64,000 bases of DNA from Tetrahymena elliotti 4EA (Eukaryota; Ciliophora; Oligohymenophorea; Hymenostomatida; Tetrahymenidae): positions 620,001-684,000 of the forward strand of contig JH720296.1 in the NCBI GenBank assembly GCA_000231825.2. Direction: 5' to 3'. Positions 38,482 through 50,384 of this stretch are shown here, in pieces. How positions within the stretch are numbered: position 1 is the first letter of the stretch; the number at the start of each line of letters is the position of its first letter. The notes under the pieces are model-generated. The model made no database searches. It had not been told where the DNA came from and saw only the letters and a list, made by a program, of their open reading frames with translations. A program made the position numbers and the translations under genes.

Positions 38482-40957
38482 ATGAGCGATCAAAATAAGA
38501 TTATATATATTGGTGTTAGAGCTGAGGACAAGAGTCACTGGGAGAGAAGAGTTCCTATTATTCCCAAGCACGTCAAAGAGATCCATGAGAAATATCCTCA
38601 TATCAAGTTTATTGTTGAGCCCTGCACAAAGAGAGTATTTTCAAACAAAGAATATGAAAATGCAGGTGCTATTATCAGTCCAGATTTGACAAACTGCTCT
38701 TTAATTATTTGTGTCAAGGAAGTTCCTATTGAAAAGCTTTATCCTCAAAAGACCTACATGTTCTTTTCTCATACCATTAAAGCTTAAAAGCAAAATATGG
38801 CTGCTTTGGATGATATGATACAGAAAAAAATCAGATTAATTGATTATGAAAAAATAACAGACGAAAAAAACAATCGTCTAGTTGCTTTTGGTAGATTTGC
38901 TGGTATTGCAGGTACTATAGATTATTTGAGTGGGCTAGGATAGTATTTAATGACTAAGTCTATCTCCACTGCATTCCTAAACATCAGCATGAGTTATAAA
39001 TACTTTAACTTAGAACAAGCCTACATGCATCTAAAATCAGTAAATTTTTAATATTCTACTTTTAAATTGAAATCTTTATTGATCTGCAAGAAACCTCTTT
39101 ACTTTCTAGTTAAGAAATAAATATCCATTTAAAATATTGAAATTCTGCCTTGCTTTGAGTTGATAAATATGCATAACAAACCATATTTATTAATGAAAAA
39201 TACATATAAAATAGAAATAGAGTAGAATTAATTCTTAGTCTATTATTTATAATGGAATTTAACTATTTTTTAAACAGAAATTGAGATTTTCAAGATTATT
39301 TATTTCAAAGTAGATTTATTCTTTATAGTTTATGATATTATTTCTATTTAAAAGGTTGGTTAGTAATTAGAATCATAGGAAATACCAAAAGAGTTGCGTC
39401 CACTTGTGTTTGCAGTCACAGGTACTGGACGTTGTGCAAATGGAGCATGGGAAGTTTTAGAAAATCTCCCAATTAAAAAGGTTTCACCTGATGAGCTTAA
39501 AGCACTTCATGATGATATTGATAACCCAGCTCATGCAACAACTATTTATTGCTGTTCTATTTTGCCTGAACATATGGTTGAGCATTCTGAGCATAAAGAT
39601 CATTTTGAAAAAAAACATTACTATGAGAATCCTCATGAATATGTACCTATATTCCATGAAAAATACTTGCCCTATATATCTTCTATCTTCCACAATATGT
39701 ACTGGGACTACAAATTCCCACGTCTCATAACAGATTAAAATATAAAGGAATTAGCTTAAAAGGGAAAAAACAAATTATTAGGCATTTCAGACGTCACTTG
39801 CGACTTAGAAGGATCAATCGAGTTTTTGAAAAAATTTACCACTCCTGACTAACCTTTCTACGTATACGAACCTATTGAGCAAAAGATTTATGATGACTTA
39901 AAATATAGAGAAAATGGCATTCTTTACTTAGCCCTTGATTTCTTACCATGCGAGCTTCCTTTTGATGCAAGTAAATTGATGACAATTTATTTGTTTTAAT
40001 GGAATTTAGAAGAATAAAAATAGAACTATTAAGATGATGAACTATTTTTATCAAAAGCTCTTTGGATCTTAATAATAAATGATTCAATATTATTTTTTTC
40101 ACCACTTTACAAATCTTGGCTTTTTTTCCACAATTTTTATTTCAAATTTTCTAAATTAAAAAAATCACAAAGCAATGAATCAAAATTAACTTGCACTTAA
40201 CTTTTATTGAGTCACTTTTAATTAAAAAAAGCTAATTAATGCATCACTTTTCCAAAAAGAATTAATTTCAATTATTTTTATTATTAAAGTATTTTTCCAT
40301 CTAAATTATCTTTTTTTCTCTACAAAATATCTAAATCAGCCAGCTTTTTCATCCTCATCTCTTAATTTTTATTGCTTTGAACAAGCTTAACTTTGATTAT
40401 TTTCCCCACATACAACAAATAGCTTTTATTACTTTAATTAAATAAATTTTTAACTAAATAAAGGTACTCACTTTTCTAATCACTTGAAAGAATGGATTCC
40501 AAATATAGCTGAAAGTGACATTAAACTACACTTAGAAGAAAGTGGACTTATTGATTGCATTAAAAGAGCCTGTATAACTCATGATGGTGATTTAACTCAT
40601 TCTTTTCATTACATAAGAAAGCTTAGAGAAGCTAATGAAAAAATAGAGGCTAGCAAAAACTTTGAGCCTAAAAGAGGTCTCAGCAAAAAGGTTCAAAGCT
40701 TCTCTTCATTAAAGATAGAAGGACACATATTTGATACAGGTGCTATTAATAAAATTTTGGATATTTGCTAAAAGTATGAAGTTAAGTTTAATGTTGCTGA
40801 TATAATAGTAGGATAAAATGAAGACTAAACTTCTCAAATGCTTTTACAACTATTTGCTAATAACCATGAATCAATGATTGAAGTTATTGAACAAATAGAA
40901 GTTTTAGCTGAAAAGATTAACTTAGTAATTTACGAATCTTTATCATCTGCCTATTGA
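38482..40957 (+). CDS. Lysine-ketoglutarate reductase (LKR), monofunctional
   Basis: Three exons (introns 39040-39354 of 315 bp and 39971-40463 of 493 bp) give 555 aa. The N-terminus (VRAEDKSHWERRVPIIPKH, then MFFSHTIKAQKQNM and IRLIDYEKI) matches the LKR half of alpha-aminoadipic semialdehyde synthase (AASS/LKR-SDH). That half condenses lysine and 2-oxoglutarate to saccharopine using NADPH. The VTGTGRCANGAWE segment opens the nucleotide-binding part. Residues about 470-555 (IEGHIFDTGAINKILDIC...ADIIVGQ) match the LOR/SDH conserved region that in bifunctional enzymes links to saccharopine dehydrogenase. The gene ends there with TGA, so the SDH domain is absent. Both introns are unusually long for this window. 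It probably acts in lysine catabolism; localisation is not evident. Confidence 0.93.
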
Positions 40958-42188
40958 ACATGTTTGTTAACTTAAGATAAATTTGATAAAATTTATTAGA
41001 AATTTAAAGTATTGTAAATAAATTTAATGTTATTTGTTTTAATTTTTTTGAATAACCTATTATTAATTTAAGATATTTTTATTTATTTTTAGAAAGTATT
41101 TTATTAATTTAATCTTTAATTATCCTAATCAAAAATTAATTTTCTGATTTATTCAAAAATCTTGACTTTTTATTCTACTTTTTAAATTTAAGATAAATTT
41201 AAAAAAATTTATTTCAATATTTCATTTTTAAGTAGAATGATCTTTGGATTATTTTAAGCTATTCATTAAATTTTAATTTGATTTTTCACAAGTACTGAAT
41301 GAATAAAGATAATTTTTTAATGAATATCCCTGTAATTAAAAAAGAAATTAATGAAATCATCTTTAAATTTTAAATGATAAATTAAAAGTTTTTAAAATAG
41401 TTTGTTATAAAAATAAGGTTATATAAATGGATTAAGATAGCTATTATTTCAAAATTTATAGTTTATTTAGAAATAATTCTATTAATTACCTAAATATATA
41501 TTAATAAACTTTTTTAATGATTTTATAATTTTTTCAAATAGTAGCTTTATGCAAATATTACTTTAGACATAATTACTAGTTTTTATTTAATCAAATCTAA
41601 AAATTAATAAAAAATTCTATGAAAATACATACATAAATAAGTATATTTTATTTTTTAATTTTTGTGTTTAGATAGTTGATTGTTTTAAATAATTTACAAT
41701 GATTTTTATTAAATTAGTTTGTTGCTGAATAATTTATTAAAAATTTTGGAAATTGCTAAACCCTGCTTCTCTCAACTATTTAAGTCATAATCTTTTTTGT
41801 ATACTTTTTGTTTATAAATCTTAGTTTAATTTGAGTTTTAAAGATAATAAATATCTTTTATCTCTTCTCAATTTTATTTTAATTGCATTTGCTAAACAGA
41901 AAGATATTTTAATAATATTTTTATAGTTTAATTCTTTTGTTTGAAAAGCAAATGTTCTTAAATTTTAAGCGAATATTTGAGGCAATTTAAACATAAGATT
42001 AGTTAATTTTTTATCAGAAAAAATTTATTTTCCAGTTTTATTTTGAAATTAATTTATTTTAATACATCTAAATGAGTTTAGTAGAAAATTAACAGTTTAT
42101 TTGACAATTTTTAATATAATTAATTTAATAAAATATTCTCAACAATAAATTGATTTTACAGACTTTTGCTTTTTTAGATTAAGTATAA
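40958..42188. other. Convergent intergenic spacer
   Basis: About 1.2 kb of AT-rich DNA lies between the 3' ends of the LKR gene and the minus-strand coiled-coil gene. No coding signal or repeat was noted. Confidence 0.45.
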
Positions 42189-44058
42189 TCAGATTTTATT
42201 CTTTTTTTGGGTTATTTTACTTGATTATTCTTAGAGTTGCTTGATTTGCTCAGTCAAGTCATGAATTTTTAATTATAATTATTCCATTTAAACTTTAGTA
42301 TTTTTTATGTTTGATTGATATGAATTAATTATTTCTAAATTTGCATCAATTTATGAATCAAATTCTTTTATTTCATTTTCTTTTTGGATGAGTTCTGATT
42401 AATTATTTTTTAACTCAGTTTTATCATTTTATAAAGTAATTTATAGTTGCTAGATATCTTATTTATAATTATCTTATTTTTATTAGCATTCATTTAACAA
42501 TTATTCTATCTCTTTGGCTAACGCTTCTTTCTTTTTTAATTAATCTTCATAAAAAGTTTATGATTTTTAAATATCTTCATCTATGCTTTTCATTTATTAT
42601 TATAATGCTTGTGCTATTTTATTTTGACTCACTTATGAAAATTATTGAAAAGAATTAATCTCATCTTTTGTATCTGATTCTTTCATCTTTGGGCTACTGT
42701 GATTTGTACTTTTCTTTTATTCAAATAAAAAATGTATTAAAAAATGTAAAAATAAAGTAATTTAGTTTTTTACTAGACTGAAATCTTCTTCAACAAAACT
42801 GCTATTTTGATTTGTTATTAGCTCTGATAATATTTTAATTTCTTTGATTAATTATTAAATCAATATATTTTGCTCACTAAGCGTCACATCAAATTCACTT
42901 TTTTCTATATATGATTCATTTTAAATAATCTCTACTGCTAGCTAATACTGCTAATCTAGTCTATTATAACTTTTTTAAACTTCTTATATATCTGCTATTA
43001 CTTTCAGTTTTCTATCTTCTAACTCTTTTAATTCAAATTATTTGGATTATAATAGCTATTACTAATCCTCTTAGTTTTTACTATTTTTTTAACTTTCCTC
43101 AATTTTATTATTAATTTTCTCCAATTATTTGATCATCTAAGCTTAAATTTATTTTTCTTTTTGAATTTCTTCTTAAAATGATTCTATTTCTAGCTAATTC
43201 TCTGCTTCTAAAAATTGTATTTATTCTTTCAAATGCTGGAATTCTTCATTAATTTTTTATCTTAACTCCATTTCTTCTATTTCAGATTCTTCTTTTTGCT
43301 ATATTCTCAGATTGAGTACCTTTAATTTTCTTTAGTGAAGCATTAAATATTAGTTTCTCATAAATAGATGAAAATTAATTTTACTTTTATTGAACTTAAA
43401 TCTATTTTTCTATTCCAACAACAGCAACATCATTCTTAAATTTAAAGTTGCTGTAATCTTATTATAACTCCTTTAAATTAAAGTGCTCTTATTTTATTTA
43501 TTCAACTAAATCACATATTATTTAGCTTTTGTCTTAAGTACTTTTATACAAATTTTCGAATTAAAGCCTAACTTCCATCAATTGATGAAATGAAATATTT
43601 TAATTTCTCTGAGTTGTTTGTTAATTTAATTCTGTTTGACTAGCTTGCATTGATATTCCAGATCTATTATTACTAACTTTCTAATTAAAACTATTATTTT
43701 AAAATTGAATACTCGTTTTGTTCAGGCCTTTTACCTCCAGTGAGTTATTATTTGTATAGCCTTAGTAACTTTTAAAGGATATTTCATCATTTTAATTTAG
43801 TTTTGAATTTAAGCTTTTATTAGGAGGCTATTCTTCGCTTTCATCAGAGTATTTTTTAATTTTCTAAATATTTAATGGAATCTCATAACTTTTTTATTCT
43901 AAAAAAGATGAATCATGAGATCTTTATAAATCAAAAAGTAATTGATCAATTTATTTTTTTGAATACTAATTATATTTTTAAGTCACTTAAGAGAAAGCTC
44001 CTCTTTGAAGATTAGCTTTTGGCTGATTTGGAGAGTATTATTTATCAAATTTTTTCAT
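42189..44058 (-). CDS. Long coiled-coil protein, Gln/Glu/Lys-rich
   Basis: The frame starts at ATG 44058 and ends at TGA 42189. A 55 bp intron at 43330-43384 restores the frame across an otherwise premature TGA. A second AT-rich 60 bp segment (42714-42773) has GTA...AAG ends and a multiple-of-three length and is probably also an intron. With both removed the product is 584 aa. The first third is Ser/Asn/Gln-rich; from about residue 240 onward nearly everything is heptad-like coiled coil (for example KEEIQKEKQIQAQ, and LTEQIKQL near the C-terminus). No catalytic domain is visible. It could be structural (basal body, axoneme or Golgi tether), but the sequence alone does not decide. Confidence 0.8.
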
Positions 44059-44576
44059 TTTAAAGATCTGCTTTTTTCAGCCGGCTGAGCAGGTTAAATT
44101 AAATCCTTTTCTTTAAATAATTTTGAGAATAAAGTGAGAAAATTTTATGAATTAGTATGTAATAATACAAATAAAAATAAATGAAATATTTTGAATGGAT
44201 ATTATTTATACAAAAATAAATTACTGAAAAAAAATTAATTACAATCTTATTGCATCTATACATAATTCTAAGATGCAAATCTAATACTTTTATTATCTAA
44301 ATTATCATCATTAAGCTTAAAATATTTTCAGCAAAATGAAAAATATTTAGTATTTAAATTTGAATTTTTTTGCTTTTTAGCATTCAATAAATTTAAGTCT
44401 AAAAAAAAGAGCAATTTTATCAAATTTCAAAAGAATGTTACATTCTGAAATAATAATTAACATATAAAATACCTTTATAATTGTTATGAATTTTATTTGC
44501 ATTAATGAGAGATGCTTACTTAACATAAAAATCTAAATACTAAAATTATATTACTAAATAGAATAAATAAATATTT
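44059..44576. other. Intergenic spacer between tandem minus-strand genes
   Basis: This AT-rich spacer lies upstream of the coiled-coil gene and downstream of the Rab gene. It should contain the coiled-coil gene's promoter and the Rab 3' UTR. No specific element is recognisable. Confidence 0.4.
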
Positions 44577-45467
44577 TCAACCACAAGCACAACTTTTTTG
44601 CTTAGTAGGAGTGTTAGTTGCTGTTTATGCCACAGTTAATTTTTATCCAGTTTCTTATGCTTAAGCAGCTGGAGGAGGATTTTACTTAACATGAGCATAA
44701 ATTTTATTAGCAAGAATTTCAAATGCATTCTTAACGTTTTCACCAGTCATGGCAGATACTTCAAAGAAATCGAGTTAGTATTACTCAGCCAATCTTCTGC
44801 CATCAGCAGTTGATACTTATTTATTTGGTAAATCGCTTTTGTTGGCCACTAATATGATTTGAATATTATCGCTTGTGTTTTCTTTGATTTATCTATTTCA
44901 TATTTAGACATTTAGATATTTATTTTTGCAATATTTATAAATAAAAATAGAAGATTTTGTATTTTGAAGATATGAAAACTAGTTTTTGTTAAAATAAATT
45001 AATTTTATTTACTTAACCCATCTTGCAATACCATCAAATGCTTTCCTATTATCAACTGAATAAACAAGAACAATACCCATAGCTCCCTTATATAAAGTAG
45101 ATGCTAATGTTTAATATCTTTCTTGACCTGCAGTATCCCATAATTACATCTTTACAGTAGAATCTTGTATTTGAAGTACTTTCATTTTAAAATCAATACC
45201 TATAATAAAAAAATATTTTTATTTTAAACACTTATTTAGCTATTAAACTTAATAATATGAGTATTTAAACAAATCTTTTAAAATTCATTTAGATAATTAG
45301 TCGTCTCCTAATAATAGAGTAAATGAAAATAGAAATTCTTATTTACCGACAGTGGCAACGTGGGTTGGCTAAAATGTTTAATCACAATACTAAAGTAATA
45401 AACAAGACTTTCCGACTGCTGGATCACCTAAAATTAGAACTTTAAACATTTAATCCTTTGGCTTCAT
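44577..45467 (-). CDS. Rab-family small GTPase
   Basis: Three exons (introns 45200-45346 and 44893-45012) give 207 aa. All G motifs are present: GDPAVGKS (G1), the switch I region HVATVGIDFK, WDTAGQERY (G3), NKSD (G4) and SAM (G5). GIDFK and WDTAGQERY are Rab-specific (RabF-type) motifs; similarity is closest to the Rab3/Rab8/Rab35 group by eye. The C-terminus ends SCACG, a CxC pair one residue from the end, suitable for double geranylgeranylation although most Rabs end exactly in CxC or CC. The start at 45467 is preferred over the Met seven codons inside because it gives a typical short Rab N-terminus. It would act as a switch in vesicle targeting on a membrane not defined by sequence. Confidence 0.93.
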
Positions 45468-46807
45468 TTTTCAAAATTAAAATTTAATATTTTTAAAGCT
45501 TTTTATATTTAGTTTTTTTTATTTAACAATTTTTAATAACTCAAATTTTTTAGGCTTAATTATCAAATTTCTTTTAAATTAAATCAATAAGAAAGAAAGA
45601 AAAATACATTTTCCTTTCATTATCCTTTAAAATAGTGTTTATTTATGGATTCTGACCAATTTCTTTTCAAATTCTGAATAAAATTAATAGAATCATTAAA
45701 TTTCTATAAAAATATTAATAAAATAGAATAGTTTAATAAACAAAACAAACCCTCGTTATTGATATAGCTGCTAGATTATGAAATTTACATATCAAATTAT
45801 AATTATTTGATTCAGTATAAAAAATTATCAATAAAATTCCTTTTTTTCTACTAAATATTACCTGAACTAGATTTGCTTTCAACTAAAGAGTTTACGAACA
45901 TTTTTACTTTGAAATTAACCTAAAAATGTGCTAATGATGATATAGATTATGTATTATTGTAGATAAATAAGTGTATTTACACTCTCTTTTCCAATTATTT
46001 CATTAAAAAGTAAAAAATGATCTACTTTATATTTTTATTAATTTTCTTAAAATTAGTGATAAATAGAATATGAGATGAATAATAATCTTTTAGGATAAAA
46101 GGAAATGAAATAAATTTTTTAATTCAAAATTTAATCTATGAAAAAGCCTCTCAATATTTTTAAAACATTGAGAATACTATTATAAGTTACAATATTTGAA
46201 TATTTACACATATTGTAAAGGTCAGTATAAAAATTGATATCAATTAATTAATTTAATAAATGCTTAATGTTTAATCAATTGTAAAAAGACGATAATCTTT
46301 TAGAATTATAGAATTAATTAGCATTTTTAATTCTATAATTAATCTATTAATTTAAAACTTCTAGTTTTTTATACTTTTTCAAGCAATTAATCCTTCAAAT
46401 TAAATATTTTTTGAATGTTTTGATTATTATCATATATAGTAAATTATTAATTATTTATTATTATTGTTGATTAATAACATTAATTTTTTATCTTTATTAC
46501 CAATTCTTTTTAACTGAAAGTATGCTTTGGTTTATGCCTTTATTTTGTGTATATTTTAATAGTATCTTAAATTTTTGAAAAAATTATGAAGAGGATTTCA
46601 TGATTGACTAGATAAAATACTGATCATTTATAAACTCAAGAAATTTTCAAAAAAGTTAAAAACATAATAAGATATTTGATAGTTTGTTTGCATTCATTCA
46701 ATTCCTATTTTTAATCGAAATAGGTAAACAAAAAATTTAAACAATAAAAATATTAATCAAATTTTTGATAATTGAAATTTAAACATATTAATTATTTATC
46801 ATTAAAA
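45468..46807. other. Divergent intergenic region
   Basis: About 1.3 kb of AT-rich DNA lies between the Rab gene (minus) and the next plus-strand gene, presumably holding two promoters. No exon, RNA gene or clear repeat was found. Confidence 0.4.
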
Positions 46808-49362
46808 ATGTCTGCAAAATTGAAAACATTTGAAGATATTTGGAAGACTAATATTGGCCAAAAAGTGAAGAAGTATGAAAGCGAATAAGCATCTACTCAA
46901 TAAAAAAAAGATAAATAAAAGACAGAAGATTTTGAGATAAAAAGCAAAGATATTGATAGAAATGATTAAAATATTCAACAATATAGATCATAAAATAGTT
47001 AAAAAAAGATTTAAAAATAAACTGAAAAATAGAGTAGTTTACTTAATGAAAAAGATTGGGAATATTTAGATAAATTGGGAGAAAAGTTTAAAATTCTAGA
47101 AGAAAAAAATAGTAATTAGCAAAAGAATCTGTAGAGTTCTGCAAAGAATATTGTGAAAAATGAAAATGTAATTCAAAAGTAGCAATAGAAAGATTCAGAA
47201 AATTAAGCTTTTAAAATGAATAATTTTAGGCTTTCACCTTAGAAAGAACAAATCTACAATTTGAATAAAAAAAATTTAGATAAATAATCTAAATTAAATA
47301 TATAAGCTAAGTAGGAGTGTGAAGTGGTAATGCTAAATAATACCCAATCAAGTAATGAAAAATCAAATATTAGCACTTAAAGGATTGTCAAATAAGGAAA
47401 TGCTGATTCTTTCAACTCAAAGAAAACTCTTAAAAATAATTTCTTTTAGGATAAAATCAATTAGGAATAATTATTTAATGATGGAAATACTTAGGAAATA
47501 GAATTTTATGAAAATAATTATGAGTGTACTTTTAAGCCTAATGATTTGAAAAACAGTTCAATCAGTTGTCCTTAATCAGAAAAAGAAATTTATTAAAACC
47601 AGAGATCAAGAAATTTAACTCCTAATCATCTCTATGAAGACGCAGTGTTAAGAAAGTAAAAATAAGAATAAATGAAAAAATAAGTTATAAAAGAGACAAA
47701 ATAGTAAACAAACTAATCCAAAATTGGTGTTAATTCTTAAAAAATTATCTTAAGCAAAATAGAAGTAAGTCTTTTTTTTAATATATTTTTTTTGATTAAT
47801 CTTTTATTTTTTATTAAAGGAGTTCTTATAGGCTTTAATAGCCAGTATAGAGGAGGATGATAATTAAGAGAATTAAAATTAAGATGAAGAAGACTCCAGT
47901 AAGGATAATAATGCTTTAGATCTTAAAAAGATATTAAAATTTGAAGGAGTTGGATACTTTTTTTAGTAGTTGGGAGTTTTTAGAAGTGTTAAATTTGAAG
48001 AAAATGATAATGGTGATATTAGTATTAGCTAATTAAGAGGATTAAATAATGTGGAAATAGAAAGAATGAAGTAAGAAATGACATTTCATGAGGAATTATG
48101 GAAAATAATGTCGATTGATTAACTCTAATACAAAGAGCCAGAAGAAATAGAATCAATATCAAGCAAATGTTTATTTGATATTGCTATGGTATTACTAGAA
48201 TTAAAGCTAACTGTTTAATAAAGTGAGCTGCTTTTAAATGAAATTCTTTTATGTAATTTATTTAGTGAAGACTATAATAGAGGTTAAGAAGTAATGGACA
48301 TTTATTTTTCTGTCTAGCACAACTGGACTCTTGAAAAGCTTGTTAAGCAATTTAGACTGATATTTGATGATAAAACTACTTTGATGGATTTTTATTCTAA
48401 TTGGAATAAGAAGTTAGCTATTTAGAGTAGTGTTTATGAAAATAGTGAAATGTCATTTCATCCTCAAATTAATTAAAGAAGCAGAGTCATGGATTCCATG
48501 ATTTAATAATCAAAGTCTGGTATAAATTAAAAAAGACATGAAATACTCTTTGAGCATCATAAAGTAAAATAAGAAAAGCAGTAATAATAAAAAGTTGAAA
48601 AACTATAAAAAGAAGTTTAAGAATGCACATTTAAACCTTAAATAAATACTTAAAAAATGTAAATATTTTTATAATTTCATTAGACTTTAATTTTTCAAAA
48701 TTTTTAGGAAAGACCAAAGATCTAAAAACTCAAAATATAGCTAATAAGAATGTAACTATGAAGATTTAGATGAATAATAATTATAACAGTAAAATGAGGA
48801 AAAAAAGAGGTATGAGGAACTATTTAAAATTCACAACAGAAAATAAAATTAGATTAAAGAAATAAAAGAGTATGTAGAGTTCTACCGTTAAGAATAAGAG
48901 TTAGAACAATGCACTTTCTAGCCTTAAACTAATGAATTTAATAAAGAAATGTTACAAGAAGGTTAATTACATAATATTAAAGGCCTTAATTAGTAGTTAT
49001 AAAGAATGTATAAAGCTAGAAAAGAAAAGCTTGAAAAAGAGATGTTCTTTGAAAAGTAAAGGTTCTTACTTTCATAGCAAAATCAAAAATAGGGTACTAA
49101 AAAAGTGGTCCCATTCAGTTTTGATGAAAAAAATTAAAAGAAAAAATTACCTTAAGAAGATAGAAAGCTCATAGGTCATGTAGATATCAACATTACAAAA
49201 ACCAAAAAAGGAAAAGTGACTCTGCATGAAGGAGATAATGCTTAAGAGTTAGCCTTTAATTTTGCCAAAATTTACAATATTTCCAATGAAATGATTGAGA
49301 CCTTAGCAGATATGCTCTAATAGTATTTAGATAGATATTACTAATAAAATCAATAAAAATGA
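46808..49362 (+). CDS. Gln/Lys-rich protein with repeated TFxP motifs, family unknown
   Basis: Three exons (introns 47765-47819 of 55 bp and 48659-48707 of 49 bp) give 816 aa. The protein is Gln/Lys/Asn-rich with predicted helices and no enzyme motif. A short motif recurs: ECTFKPND (residue 239), EMSFHPQIN (529), ECTFKPQIN (587) and QCTFQPQTN (666). A compact conserved-looking C-terminal domain starts near residue 755 (VDINITKTKKGKVTLHEGDN, then a helix ELAFNFAKIYN). TFxPxIN repeats and this kind of HEGDN tail occur, to my knowledge, in uncharacterised ciliate and flagellate proteins, so a cytoskeletal or ciliary role is a guess. The middle (residues 345-520) is more globular (LLLNEILLCNLF). 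Confidence 0.8.
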
Positions 49363-50384
49363 TAGTATTTTACTCAAAAAATTAATTACTTATTTAAAAA
49401 AAACTTAAAATAGCTAGAAATTAATAAATTATGTTTGTATTTCATCCTTTTTATTTATAATTCAGAAATTTTTAAAATTTTAGTTTCAAACTAAGTCTTA
49501 TTCAAATTTAGTTTTTTTTCACAAAATAAACTAATTATTTTTCATTTTATTAACAAAAGAGGATTTTTATTCTATTCAATTTTTAAAAAATAAAACACAA
49601 AATTGCTTGTAATTCTAAAAAAATTTAAAAAGCTTAGAATCTAGGACAAAAACTAATTATTTTTTTAATAGTCATGAAAAAAGTATTTTATTCTATTAAA
49701 TTTTTTTTAAAAAAACCCAAAATGCTTGTAAGAAAAAAAATTAAAAAATCATAAAATCTACTCATCAATTTGACTAAAATTTAAGTTTCAGTTTAAATAT
49801 ACAAAACATTTTTTAAATTATATTGGTATAAATAATTTTCTTTAGAACCTCAGATATTATTTTATTTTAACTTAAATTAATTCTAGATTTATTTAAAGAT
49901 TTGTTTTTTGCAGTATTCTTTTTTTACAATTATGAAAAACAATTCTTAAATTATACTTTTAGATTTTAATTGATAATCGTTTAAAGTTTTCTATGCTTGA
50001 CATATTTTATTTTTTAGATTATATGTATTATATTTACTATAAAAAAAGAAAATAATATAAAAAATGAGAATTAATTTAAATTGATGAGAACATTTTTGAG
50101 ATAAAAGAAACAAACAATTTTACTGAATACTAAATTTTATTATAAAATGTAATTAAGTTAGTTGAGTTGGACAAGACAGGACAAATCCAGTTAATTGATT
50201 AATTAGTATTTAGTAAGCTAAATCATATTTTGAAACAATATATAGGAATTAATTAATTTTATTATTTAGATTTATTTATTAGATATCTATTTATTGTAAT
50301 AAAATCAATCTTTACTTAAAGATAAATACATAACATATCTTTCTTCAAATTAAACGATGGTCTTGCATTTTTTTAACTTTACTT
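49363..50384. other. Convergent intergenic spacer
   Basis: This spacer lies between the 3' ends of the TFxP-motif gene and the OSCA-like gene. It contains a diverged tandem duplication at 49528-49760, described separately; otherwise it is AT-rich filler. Confidence 0.45.
49528..49760. repeat. Diverged tandem duplication of about 115 bp
   Basis: Two units, about 49528-49643 and 49650-49760, share the same ordered blocks: aaactaattattt, then attttattctatt, then an A/T run, then a block with tgcttgtaa, then an A run, then aaaatcta or gaatcta near the end. They differ by small indels and substitutions. It lies in the shared 3' flank of two convergent genes. No ORF is implied. Confidence 0.55.

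Noticed and set aside
43300..43320. A 21-nt micro-intron in the coiled-coil gene
   Set aside because: The GTACTC...ATATAG segment does end in AG, but a 55 bp intron at 43330-43384 restores the frame with the usual GTAAA...AAAG ends and matches intron sizes elsewhere in the window.
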